Origin: Algibacter miyuki
Lineage (GTDB): Bacteria; Bacteroidota; Bacteroidia; Flavobacteriales; Flavobacteriaceae
Strand: one strand, 5' to 3'
DNA: 64,000 nt
NCBI RefSeq assembly: GCF_042427745.1
Contig: NZ_JBHMFA010000005.1
The notes under the pieces are model-generated. The model worked only from the letters and a program-made list of their open reading frames with translations. It searched no databases and had not been told where the DNA came from. Position 1 is the first letter of the stretch; each line of letters opens with the position of its first letter. Made by a program: the position numbers and the translations under genes. Positions 8,578-16,766 of the stretch are shown in pieces.

Positions 8578-8673
8578 GGGCGTTACCACAAGGGTCGGGC
8601 TTTCCGTTGCAAATCCTCGCGCCACCGTTTATCAACGGTACCGCTGTGGGTTTTACACTGCAATCCCTAACGC
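8578..8673. repeat. GC-rich intergenic element, possibly a dispersed flavobacterial repeat
   Basis: The element starts GGGCGTTACC and ends CCCTAACGC, so its ends form a short inverted repeat (GCGTTA/TAACGC). Inside is a perfect inverted repeat ACCGTT-TATC-AACGGT. It is clearly richer in G+C than its AT-rich surroundings, has no coding frame, and appears once here. From memory, elements with similar ends are scattered between genes in flavobacterial genomes; this was not searched. Function is unknown. Confidence 0.5.
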
Positions 8674-8735
8674 AAGTATTTGCCAACCTTGTTACGCATC
8701 CGAATAGCATGAATACTTAAACAATAACAATTTTC

Positions 8736-8743
8736 TATATTTG
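8736..8743 (+). promoter_or_regulatory. -7 element of the lipoprotein gene at 8783
   Basis: TATATTTG followed by GCCCCC lies 39 bp before the start codon and matches the Bacteroidota -7 consensus TAnnTTTG. No good -33 TTG is seen at the expected distance. Confidence 0.55.
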
Positions 8744-8782
8744 CCCCCTTAATTCAATTAAAAACACTCAAATAAAACCAAA

Positions 8783-9406
8783 ATGAAAAAAGTGTTTTTT
8801 GTAATAACAGCCCTGTTTATAGCCATCATCAATACCTCATGTGGCAGTAATAACGATGCCACCTCGGAAATTCAATACCCAATCACAATGAAGTTCTCAC
8901 ACGTAGATGAAAGTTTCTCTTTCTTTAAAGATGGCCTAGAAACCGAAGTACCCGATGATATTCTAGCCGATTATTATGCAAATACCGGAATAGCTAGAAA
9001 CAAAGTCCAAATAGAAGAAGAAAATAAAGACGATTATTTTAAATTTCTTAACGCTACAGAGGTCGAAGTTGCACAATATGGAGAAACATATCATGTGAAT
9101 TACATCTTTGAGGGTGGATTTCTATACCTTTATATAGAAGATGAAGACGATGCAATTATCAGAAAATTTTTGTACGGAAAAGGAAACATCAATACATTTG
9201 AATATCTATACTCCTCTATTGTCCTTAAAAAAGAAAACTCAAGAAGTAGCTCTAGCAGCGCTTACGAAGATGAAGGCGATATCCCCTATTTTCCTACAAC
9301 ATTTAGTAACTCTATAAATTTCCATAATTATGAGAACATTACAGATATACAAGGCGACACTTACCTCCTTATACACAACCTAGCTGATGTATTTATAAAA
9401 GAATAA
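8783..9406 (+). CDS. Hypothetical lipoprotein, 207 aa
   Basis: I do not recognise a family. The N-terminus has a signal sequence and a lipobox ending in Cys20 (IINTSC), followed by the polar linker GSNNDA, so it is probably an exported lipoprotein. The mature part is acidic, rich in aromatic and beta-prone segments (KFSHVDESFSFFKDG, VNYIFEGGFLYLYIED), with a Ser-rich stretch (SRSSSSSAYED) near residue 155 that is likely a flexible loop. It has its own -7 element and a bidirectional terminator, so it is monocistronic. It converges with the thioredoxin-like gene. Confidence 0.7.
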   Translation: MKKVFFVITALFIAIINTSCGSNNDATSEIQYPITMKFSHVDESFSFFKDGLETEVPDDILADYYANTGIARNKVQIEEENKDDYFKFLNATEVEVAQYGETYHVNYIFEGGFLYLYIEDEDDAIIRKFLYGKGNINTFEYLYSSIVLKKENSRSSSSSAYEDEGDIPYFPTTFSNSINFHNYENITDIQGDTYLLIHNLADVFIKE

Positions 9407-9422
9407 ACCGTTTTTGTTAAAA

Positions 9423-9460
9423 AAAAGCGCTCAGAGCTTACGTCCTGAGCGCTTTTATTT
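9423..9460. terminator. Bidirectional intrinsic terminator between converging genes
   Basis: AAAAGCGCTCAG (9423-9434) and CTGAGCGCTTTT (9445-9456) form a perfect 12-bp stem with a 10-nt loop, with A- and T-runs on the two sides. It can end both the lipoprotein gene (+) and the thioredoxin-like gene (-). Confidence 0.9.
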
Positions 9461-9483
9461 TAAGCTTATTTGTTCCTTATAAA

Positions 9484-10608
9484 CTAACGTTTATTGTAAA
9501 CGTATTCTAAATAAGTAGCTGCTTTTTTTTCAACCTTTATACCGTATTCTTCCAAATTCGAAGCCATAAACTCAAAATACTTATAATGAATTTGCCAGTC
9601 ATGTAAATTTTCATCATTAAAATTTTCAGCAAACACAATTGGCGTTTCTAATAAATTAGACAATTTGTAAGCGACCTCTTTCAACGAAACATTATCTGCT
9701 TGAATATCAGAATCACCAATTAAATATTTAGGATTATTAATTCCCCAATCTATTTGCTCCGTATCCCAAAATAATGCATTATTCACTTGAAATACTAAGG
9801 CATCGCCCTTTTTTTCATATTCTTTACGGCGTAACTTTAAGGCTTTAGAAATATATTTCTCTTTATTTTCAATAGCCTTAGAGCCTTCTTCAAAATACAT
9901 TTTATAGTACTTATTTACAGCTTCAGGCATTATAACCTGCCCTTTGTTACTCCGTAATGTATAAGCCATAATATCTTGTAAACGCCCTTCAATTTCTAAA
10001 TAACCATTTTTATTTGTTGTCTGAATTCCTGTATTCATTTCAGGAACAACTGCAACTTCTAACAACCCAAAATCATCTCTTCGTTTCACAGGGTTTTCTA
10101 CAATAACTTCTTGCTTATATTCTTCAAGCTTAAAAAAATTTTCTACCGAAATTGTTTTATTATTTCTTACTAAAAACCCACCTATAGTATACCCTTTTAA
10201 TTCCGCTGGATGTCCCTCCCAAAGTTTCGTCCCTTCCGCATTAAACAAAATGCCGTATGGCAAACTAGTAATATTATGAGTTTTAAATGTTTCCCCTTCA
10301 TAATCTAATGCCACGGCTAAATCCATCTGGTGTTTGGTCATAAACTTTTTTACCACCTCTGGCGTTTCATTAGATAACGATAAAATATAAAATTTATCAG
10401 GAAATTGACGCTGTAACGATTCTAAATATTTTGAAACATGAATACATGGTCCGCACCATGTTGCCCAAAAGTCGACAAAATACAATGCGTTTTCATCACT
10501 TGTAGCAATTGATGATGTTTTTATATTGTTAGAAATGTGTATTTGTCCGAAAAACAATACTGGACTTAATACGCACAGTAAAAAAACTATTTGATTTCTT
10601 ATTTTCAT
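9484..10608 (-). CDS. Thioredoxin-like (TlpA family) exported protein with long C-terminal region
   Basis: A 374-aa protein with an N-terminal signal peptide (about 1-22, VLFFGQ) and a thioredoxin fold at about 35-150. The redox motif is FWATWCGPC with Cys52 and Cys55, and the cis-Pro segment is ITSLPYGILF. Periplasmic TlpA-type proteins reduce or rearrange disulfides in exported proteins. Residues 180-374 are an extra domain I do not recognise; it contains a Lys/Glu-rich helical part (KAIENKEKYISKALKLRRKE) and ends YLEYVYNKR. Length is about twice that of a minimal TlpA. It is single and not in an evident operon. Confidence 0.8.
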   Translation of the reverse strand: MKIRNQIVFLLCVLSPVLFFGQIHISNNIKTSSIATSDENALYFVDFWATWCGPCIHVSKYLESLQRQFPDKFYILSLSNETPEVVKKFMTKHQMDLAVALDYEGETFKTHNITSLPYGILFNAEGTKLWEGHPAELKGYTIGGFLVRNNKTISVENFFKLEEYKQEVIVENPVKRRDDFGLLEVAVVPEMNTGIQTTNKNGYLEIEGRLQDIMAYTLRSNKGQVIMPEAVNKYYKMYFEEGSKAIENKEKYISKALKLRRKEYEKKGDALVFQVNNALFWDTEQIDWGINNPKYLIGDSDIQADNVSLKEVAYKLSNLLETPIVFAENFNDENLHDWQIHYKYFEFMASNLEEYGIKVEKKAATYLEYVYNKR

Positions 10609-10794
10609 TATAATATACCCTTAATCTGAGCCAATTTAATCATTATATTACACCTAAACACGTTTACCTTTTGAAATTAGCACTTTAAAATAGACTCAAT
10701 TCTTTTAACCTTAATTTCAATTCAAGCTTAGCATAACAATAATTGTGCTAAAATACTATTTTAAAAAAAGAGTTTAATTTTCAATCGTAAAATA

Positions 10795-10802
10795 TATCTT
10801 TG
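10795..10802 (+). promoter_or_regulatory. -7 element of the DUF4197 gene
   Basis: TATCTTTG fits TAnnTTTG exactly and lies 23 bp before the ATG at 10826. The -33 position holds TTTA rather than TTG. Confidence 0.5.
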
Positions 10803-10825
10803 CTTTTAATTTAAAACCCAATATC

Positions 10826-11533
10826 ATGATACGTAAAAGTCTCGTTTTTTTATTAATATTTAATCTTACAGCTTGTGCTGAATTACAGCAAGTTGTTAGC
10901 CAATTACCACAAACAGGAAGTGTTTTGGGCACAACCGATATTGCCGCTGGCTTAAGACAAGCCCTTGATTTAGGTATTGATAAACAAGTTACCAAACTCA
11001 CACAAACTGATGGTTTTTTTAAGAACGATTTAGTTAAAATTTTACTACCAGAAGAATTACAAAAGGTAGACAAAGCACTTAGAGATATTGGATTAAGCAG
11101 CCTTGCCGACGAAGGTTTAAAAGTACTTAACCGTGCAGCAGAAGATGCTGTAAAAGAAGCTACTCCTATTTTTGTAAATGCAGTAAAAGATATCACCTTT
11201 GCCGATGCTAAAGATATTTTACTGGGTAATAATGATGCTGCAACTCAATATTTAACAACCAAAACACAAACCGATCTTTACGCTAAATTTAACCCTGTAA
11301 TTAAAAATTCTTTTAGCAAAGTAGGTGCCGATGAAATTTGGAGTAATTTAATTACGAAATATAACGCGCTTCCGTTTACAAAAAATGTGAACGCTGACTT
11401 AACCGATTACGTTACAGGAGAAGCTTTAAAAGGTGTTTATAATATGATTGCTGTTGAAGAAACTGAAATTAGAACAAAAGCATCATCTAGAACAACCGAA
11501 TTATTACAGAAAGTATTCGCTTTACAAGACTAA
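10826..11533 (+). CDS. DUF4197 domain lipoprotein
   Basis: A 235-aa protein with a short signal and lipobox ending in Cys17 (IFNLTAC), then a helical domain that matches DUF4197 as I know it: AAGLRQALDLGIDKQVTKL near residue 40, LPEELQKVDKALRDIGL near 75, and a long C-terminal helix set. Function is unknown for the family; it is common in Gram-negative bacteria as a single envelope lipoprotein. The ATG at 10826 gives a good lipoprotein signal and lies just after a -7 element. A strong terminator follows. Confidence 0.8.
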   Translation: MIRKSLVFLLIFNLTACAELQQVVSQLPQTGSVLGTTDIAAGLRQALDLGIDKQVTKLTQTDGFFKNDLVKILLPEELQKVDKALRDIGLSSLADEGLKVLNRAAEDAVKEATPIFVNAVKDITFADAKDILLGNNDAATQYLTTKTQTDLYAKFNPVIKNSFSKVGADEIWSNLITKYNALPFTKNVNADLTDYVTGEALKGVYNMIAVEETEIRTKASSRTTELLQKVFALQD

Positions 11534-11552
11534 AAAACGATACCATAATTAT

Positions 11553-11582
11553 AAAAACCGAATGTTAGCATTCGGTTTTTTT
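11553..11582 (+). terminator. Intrinsic terminator of the DUF4197 gene
   Basis: AAAAACCGAATG and CATTCGGTTTTT form a perfect 12-bp stem with a 4-nt loop (TTAG), followed by further T residues. Confidence 0.9.
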
Positions 11583-11715
11583 TGCTTTAAAATTAACAAA
11601 ATAACAGGTTATAAAGCTATAAAACAGGAATATCGAAAAATAACGTAAGAAAAAAACAAATATAACTCAACAAAAAACGTATATTGATGTACTACTTATT
11701 TTATATTTTATTGAT

Positions 11716-11910
11716 ATGAACCGAATTGATACCATTAAAACAAACCAAAATAGATTAAGCCAGCGTTACAAAGAACTGATAGAACAAGCTTATAATTTCC
11801 GCCAAACCGATTCCGCACTGAGCGATATATCTGAATATAAAGCTATAAAACTTTTGCATAAATTAAACCGGTTAAGATACCTTGTTAGAGATACTGAAAT
11901 ACAAGTTTAG
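11716..11910 (+). CDS. Small hypothetical protein, 64 aa
   Basis: I do not recognise a family. The protein is short, charged and predicted helical throughout (NRLSQRYKELIEQAYNF, then KLLHKLNRLRYLVRDTE), with no signal or membrane segment, so it is probably a small cytoplasmic helical-hairpin protein. It is flanked by terminators on both sides (11553-11582 and 11973-12010), which supports it being a separate transcribed unit. A chance open frame remains possible at this length. Confidence 0.6.
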   Translation: MNRIDTIKTNQNRLSQRYKELIEQAYNFRQTDSALSDISEYKAIKLLHKLNRLRYLVRDTEIQV

Positions 11911-11972
11911 TAAAAACCTTTGCTTTGAATGATTAAATGCAGTAAATCCAAGAAAATTAAGACTACATAAAT

Positions 11973-12010
11973 AAAAAAGGAACAATCTTCTATTAAGATT
12001 ATTCCTTTCT
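11973..12010. terminator. Bidirectional terminator between the small gene and the PUL
   Basis: AAAGGAACAATCTT and AAGATTATTCCTTT form a 14-bp stem with one mismatch around CTATT, flanked by A- and T-runs. It marks the end of the leftward lyase operon and the left boundary of the PUL. Confidence 0.8.
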
Positions 12011-12037
12011 TGATCTCTAAAATACTCGAAATATACT

Positions 12038-13990
12038 TTAAAATATCGGTGTATACTTCACGCTTATGCTTCCGCTAGCGATAGGTTTTTCAAAATCGAC
12101 ACCAATTCTGACAGCACCTTTTCCTTCCCTTAAATATTCTACAGGAACAGGTTCAGGGTTAATAACAACTTTACCTCCACTGCTACTGATTTCAACTTTT
12201 ACTTTTTGATTTTTCCCTATAAGCATAATAGTACTTTCATCAACAATTTCATATTCTGAAAACGTCATAATAGCTGTTCCGAAAACAACAGGTTTGCTTG
12301 TTTTAAAATCATCTTGAATACTAATTGTTCCCGCTCCAGACTTATCATTCGTCATTGTTCTAGATAAAGATTCAAGCATAGGCAATTCATACGCCGCACT
12401 AATATCCATAACCACTTTATCTTCTATATCAGTGAATTTGGTTTCTGTTATTTTTCCTTCAAATTGACGTCCATTAGATTGCAAAGTATGATCTATGATA
12501 GGAACTGGGTGCCCCCAAGAACTTCGTGCTTTATTGGTTGGCGAAAAAGATCCGGCACGATAAGACGGCGCACCTATATCTCCAGAAATTAAATCTTCTC
12601 CTAAAACTAAAATATAAGTTCCTACATCACTATGATTGTGGTTTTCTTTATTGTGTCCTGCTTTAACCGCTACAGAAAATGGCACGTTCTGTTTTCCGCG
12701 AGAAATAACCATTCCAAAATCGTTAAAATAAGAATGATTTGGCACTACAAACGTTTTTGAATTTGTTGTTTTTCTTGTGGTAAAATCTTCTGGGTTTTTC
12801 CAAACAATAAGTTGTTCAACGGCTTGATCTAAAATATTTTCAATCGGTTTTCTTGCACCGTATTGTTTTGCCGCCAATACATAAGCAAAGTTACCTTCGT
12901 TATTTTTAACGATAGAGCTACCATCGGCAAAAGGTGCAAATTTTTCATTTTGAATATGGAAATTCTCAGGAAAATCGGCTACTCTATTCAGTTTATCAGG
13001 ATCATGACCTTCAAATAAATTAATTTTTCCATCGGTATAATCGAAAAGTATTTCGGCCAAATATAAGTAATGGCCAAAACCGTAACGCCAATATCCAACA
13101 CCTTCAGAACAATACCCGTCGGCTCCAAAACCGCTTACATAATGTTTCATACTATTAATTGCAGAACCTATAGCAGCAATACGCTCTTCTGCATCTGTTG
13201 CATTCGCTATAGATGTAAAAACGGCACCACTAGTACACACAGCATTCCAGTTGCTTTTACCATCAATCCAATGGTTATTTTTATCCGGAGTCTTACAGCT
13301 TTGTAAATAATTATCTGTAATTCTATATTGAAGTTGTGCTTTAATTTCGTTTCTAAACTCAGGTGATAATTGATTTTCCAAAAGCGTTTCAGCTACAGCT
13401 AAAACCGACCCAAAACGTCTTGCACCTAAATCGATTGACACCCGTTTTCCTTCAAGAACGCTATTATTTCTGTCGTCATGGTTAGGATGCAACCACGATT
13501 TCATATCCATAATAGCTCTTAAATACACTCTGATTTGAGGTACAAAACGTCCGTTATTTTCTAAGCATTCAGCTAAAATAAAATGCTCTAAACGTATCAT
13601 GGTATCGTAATACCTTGGTTTATAAATAGCTCGATTTCCTTCTTTATTGGCTCTTCTATAAATGTCATCAGAAATGGGAACTTCAGGAGCTTCATTCAAA
13701 AATGATAATGCCTTTTTTAAATAAGTTTTACCCGATTCGGTTTGGGCTACTTCATTCCAGAATGTTCTATCACTAATTTTTGGTGCCGGTTGAAAGGCTT
13801 CATTCGGAATCACCTTTTTAAGCATTTCTATTTGCTTTTCCGAAGGATAAATAGTGTTTCCATTTGCATGTTTTAAATATTCCTTAATATCTAATTTATC
13901 ATTTTCAACATTATTACATCCAAAAATAAATGTAAATGATAATAAAGAACAAAAGTAAATTGCCGCTTTTAGACTTCCCTTGAAATTCAT
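12038..13990 (-). CDS. Heparinase II/III-fold polysaccharide lyase, lipoprotein (650 aa)
   Basis: Last gene of the leftward lyase operon, 8 bp after its neighbour. Lipobox ends in Cys25 (FTFIFGC). An (alpha/alpha) toroid occupies about 60-400, with SNWNAVC (Asn248) and EGVGYWRYG (Tyr300) as expected for the catalytic cleft. A C-terminal beta-sandwich starts near 415, with the heparinase II/III signature NHNHSDVG (His451, His453), Asp471 in GDIG and His493 in WGHP as likely zinc ligands. These lyases cut uronic-acid glycosidic bonds by beta-elimination, leaving unsaturated uronates, and GH88 in this locus would remove those. All key residues are present, so it is probably active. It is shorter than the ~900-aa group in this locus, and the CAZy family cannot be assigned by eye. 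Confidence 0.85.
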   Translation of the reverse strand: MNFKGSLKAAIYFCSLLSFTFIFGCNNVENDKLDIKEYLKHANGNTIYPSEKQIEMLKKVIPNEAFQPAPKISDRTFWNEVAQTESGKTYLKKALSFLNEAPEVPISDDIYRRANKEGNRAIYKPRYYDTMIRLEHFILAECLENNGRFVPQIRVYLRAIMDMKSWLHPNHDDRNNSVLEGKRVSIDLGARRFGSVLAVAETLLENQLSPEFRNEIKAQLQYRITDNYLQSCKTPDKNNHWIDGKSNWNAVCTSGAVFTSIANATDAEERIAAIGSAINSMKHYVSGFGADGYCSEGVGYWRYGFGHYLYLAEILFDYTDGKINLFEGHDPDKLNRVADFPENFHIQNEKFAPFADGSSIVKNNEGNFAYVLAAKQYGARKPIENILDQAVEQLIVWKNPEDFTTRKTTNSKTFVVPNHSYFNDFGMVISRGKQNVPFSVAVKAGHNKENHNHSDVGTYILVLGEDLISGDIGAPSYRAGSFSPTNKARSSWGHPVPIIDHTLQSNGRQFEGKITETKFTDIEDKVVMDISAAYELPMLESLSRTMTNDKSGAGTISIQDDFKTSKPVVFGTAIMTFSEYEIVDESTIMLIGKNQKVKVEISSSGGKVVINPEPVPVEYLREGKGAVRIGVDFEKPIASGSISVKYTPIF

Positions 13991-13998
13991 ATTTGTGA

Positions 13999-16758
13999 TT
14001 ATTTTATTGACCGAAAAGTTCCAATATTGAATTTCTTTTCTTCGTTATTAATCCATATTGTTACTGGCACTTCATTATCTAAAAACAATTGGCCATTCTT
14101 TTTTTCAAGTATTACATTTCCTTTTTCACTTGCTGAAACCTTAATATCTTTTGTTTCTAATTCGGTTCCATTTCCTATGAACAATATAAAATCACCATTT
14201 TTTTCTTTACCGAATACAGCATATATTGCATTTGTAGCCATGTTGTTATATTTCACCTTTTGGTTATTGGTGGTTGAAAAAACAAGATCTTCTCTTCCTG
14301 ATTTGTGTTTCACATGAAGCCCAACAAATTCTTTACTTCCGTTTTCATCTTTAAAACTTGATATGTTTTCAATACTTTTTCCTTCTGTTGAAGTAAATGG
14401 TTCATAAACTGAAACGAATGGCTGTTCCCAAGCAGCACCAAATTGTCTTGCTGCAAAAGTTAAATATGGCGCTTTATCCACGTCATATGGCAAACCATGG
14501 TTTCCTTTAAAAGCTTTATGTGGAGGTGATTTTAGCGAAAATATTTCTCTGTTTTCTGCGCCCATCATCCAAAGATTCATAAACACATCTTCTTCTCCTT
14601 CTGGCCTATCAATCTTCCATTGCGCCTGATAATCTTCACTCGTTCTAATTGATTTTTTATCCCATTGATAATCGAACGCGTATAAGTAACCGCCAGCAAA
14701 AGCCATTTCTTCCGAAGGTTTAAGATCTAAAGGATTTCCTGACGCATCTAAAACCTCCATGCTTTGACCTAAATTATGATAAAAGTAATCGTGAAATTTA
14801 TCGCCTTTACGTTGCTTTTTAGAACGGAAAACATCTATATAATACCCGGTAATCTCACCTGTTTTTACAATACTCACCAAACGACTTTGGTCACTTCGTG
14901 TTTCTGGCTCTAGAAAGTAAACATCGGAATATGTAATATTTTGATAATAATCTTTCTTTTGTTCAGACTTCGGATATTCTCCCATCAAATCGAACGCATG
15001 ATTACTAAACATTTCGGTATAAGATGATACACCATCTACCATAACCGTGTTGTGCGCTGGAAACTGCGAGTAAAATTCTAAATATATAGGTTGTAAATAA
15101 CCTGCACCCTTACCAGGATCTCCACCTTGCACAAAACCTTTTCCGTACAATTCCATGTTAATTCCATTAGCATGCATATGATTTCCTAATGATCCATTTA
15201 AGGAAGCCATCATTCCATTTTTCCCTGTGCCCATACGTTGTACATGCCAGCTTACATTTGGCGCATAAAACGTTTGGGTGATATAGTCGTCAATATCACT
15301 TTTTGTATATTTTGGATTTAACTCCAAAGGTTTACTTGCAAAAAACGAGCTGATATTAGCCCTCGGCTTTCTGTTTTTATCAGATTTTTGATCCTCTGCA
15401 AATAAGCGGTACAACCCTGTGAAATCTTCTTCTAAGGTTTTATCATTATTTTTCTGAGCAACACGAATTAAATTTGAAATAGCCTCTGTACCAATGCCAC
15501 CATAATTAGAATCTCCAAACGCTACTGTTTGCCCATTAGGAAATAAATATTGCGGTAACATTTTAACAGCTTTCTCCATCACTGGCATGTATGGTAAAAT
15601 ATTATGATCGAAAGTATTATCAAAATCTTTAATAAATGTTGTTAAATCTTTAGTTACACCTTGAGAATACCCTGGACACTCCGCCCAGACCCCATTATTG
15701 TAATCGTATCCAAAATTCATGAATTTAGTTAATGACCACTGACGTGCGGATGTCACATTTAAAATGTAATTTATATAGTATTCCCTACCCTTTTTATCCT
15801 CATAAAACTGATCATCTTTTAGCACCATTGCTGCCTTTAAAATAATTTTAGCCTGGTGTAGGTTCCAATTATTTTGGGGTACTCCATTTTTAATAATTTG
15901 ATCTGTCCATCGTTTAATCGTTTTATCATACATTGGAATATTTTCAGCATGATTAACTTCAATATACTGATGTAAAAAGTCATACAATTCAGCTACATCT
16001 ATAAGCACACTTTCATGAATCACCTGAAAATTGGTAAAACCAACAAGTGTTTGAATATGCCCGTTAAGTAAATCGATTGGCTCGCTCCTGTAAGACATTC
16101 CTTCTAAATACGTATGAATAATAGCATTGGCGAACTTAGCATATCGTTCATCATTTTCTAACCAGTAAATAAATGCGGCATCACGTGCTAACTCAATGAT
16201 TTGTTCATTAATGGAATAAATTACCCGTCCTGTTTTAGCTATTGCAGCCCATTCAAAAGGATTTCCATCTTTACTTTTATTGGGTAAATACAAACCTCTA
16301 GGATCGTCCATGTAGGGAAGAATATCTTCTAATTTTGGTGTTCCGTATGGTGTTGTATAATCTCTAGAGCCTACAAAACGAACAGTAGGCACAGGGGCTT
16401 CGCCATCGGCATGAGAATAATTAATGCCATTAACATAAACATTGGTTGATTTTGTTTTCCAATACATTTGCAACCTAGAAACCATCCATTCTGGGTCGGT
16501 AACATGGCGTTCTACATATTTATCAATACGATCATGAATACCCTTTAAAACATCTGCTGCCCATTCCTCTTTTTTTATGGTTTTTTCTAAATTCTTTTTT
16601 TCAGATTGGCTAATATACAATCGTGGATATCCCTGATCTAAATTCTCAGGAAGCGGAATTTGCGCAAACCCACTAAATGAAAATGCACAAAAAACAAATA
16701 ACATTAATGACACAGAAACCTGTTGTTTCTTATTCAAGCTTTTCTTTTTTACCAACAT
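13999..16758 (-). CDS. Heparinase II/III-fold polysaccharide lyase (919 aa), one of three related ~900-aa paralogues
   Basis: A signal peptide (to about residue 33, FSGFAQ) leads to a start of the mature chain (GYPRLYIS) and a block DPEWMVSRLQMYWK near 88-101 shared with the 936-aa and 890-aa lyases at 37025 and 39842. The toroid domain contains QNNWNLHQAK (about 295-304) and GVWAECPGYS. The C-terminal sandwich has GNHMHANG with His527 and His529, Asp547 in GGDPG and His569 in PAHNTV, so the full zinc-ligand and catalytic set is present. Expected to cut uronate-containing polysaccharide by elimination in the periplasm or at the outer membrane. It resembles large Bacteroidota lyases active on ulvan or chondroitin (PL37-like), but this is from memory. 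It lies 8 bp downstream of the 765-aa lyase gene. Confidence 0.83.
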   Translation of the reverse strand: MLVKKKSLNKKQQVSVSLMLFVFCAFSFSGFAQIPLPENLDQGYPRLYISQSEKKNLEKTIKKEEWAADVLKGIHDRIDKYVERHVTDPEWMVSRLQMYWKTKSTNVYVNGINYSHADGEAPVPTVRFVGSRDYTTPYGTPKLEDILPYMDDPRGLYLPNKSKDGNPFEWAAIAKTGRVIYSINEQIIELARDAAFIYWLENDERYAKFANAIIHTYLEGMSYRSEPIDLLNGHIQTLVGFTNFQVIHESVLIDVAELYDFLHQYIEVNHAENIPMYDKTIKRWTDQIIKNGVPQNNWNLHQAKIILKAAMVLKDDQFYEDKKGREYYINYILNVTSARQWSLTKFMNFGYDYNNGVWAECPGYSQGVTKDLTTFIKDFDNTFDHNILPYMPVMEKAVKMLPQYLFPNGQTVAFGDSNYGGIGTEAISNLIRVAQKNNDKTLEEDFTGLYRLFAEDQKSDKNRKPRANISSFFASKPLELNPKYTKSDIDDYITQTFYAPNVSWHVQRMGTGKNGMMASLNGSLGNHMHANGINMELYGKGFVQGGDPGKGAGYLQPIYLEFYSQFPAHNTVMVDGVSSYTEMFSNHAFDLMGEYPKSEQKKDYYQNITYSDVYFLEPETRSDQSRLVSIVKTGEITGYYIDVFRSKKQRKGDKFHDYFYHNLGQSMEVLDASGNPLDLKPSEEMAFAGGYLYAFDYQWDKKSIRTSEDYQAQWKIDRPEGEEDVFMNLWMMGAENREIFSLKSPPHKAFKGNHGLPYDVDKAPYLTFAARQFGAAWEQPFVSVYEPFTSTEGKSIENISSFKDENGSKEFVGLHVKHKSGREDLVFSTTNNQKVKYNNMATNAIYAVFGKEKNGDFILFIGNGTELETKDIKVSASEKGNVILEKKNGQLFLDNEVPVTIWINNEEKKFNIGTFRSIK

Positions 16759-16766
16759 ATTTCAGT

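Larger units (their letters stand above)
8474..8782. other. 309-bp intergenic stretch: terminator, GC-rich repeat, promoter
   Basis: It holds, in order, the ompA-family terminator (8530-8566), a 96-bp GC-rich repeat element (8578-8673), and a TATATTTG -7 element (8736-8743) ahead of the lipoprotein gene at 8783. I see no open frame that looks coding. Confidence 0.7.

Noticed and set aside
8578..8673. Insertion sequence
   Set aside because: No transposase frame and the length is only 96 bp.
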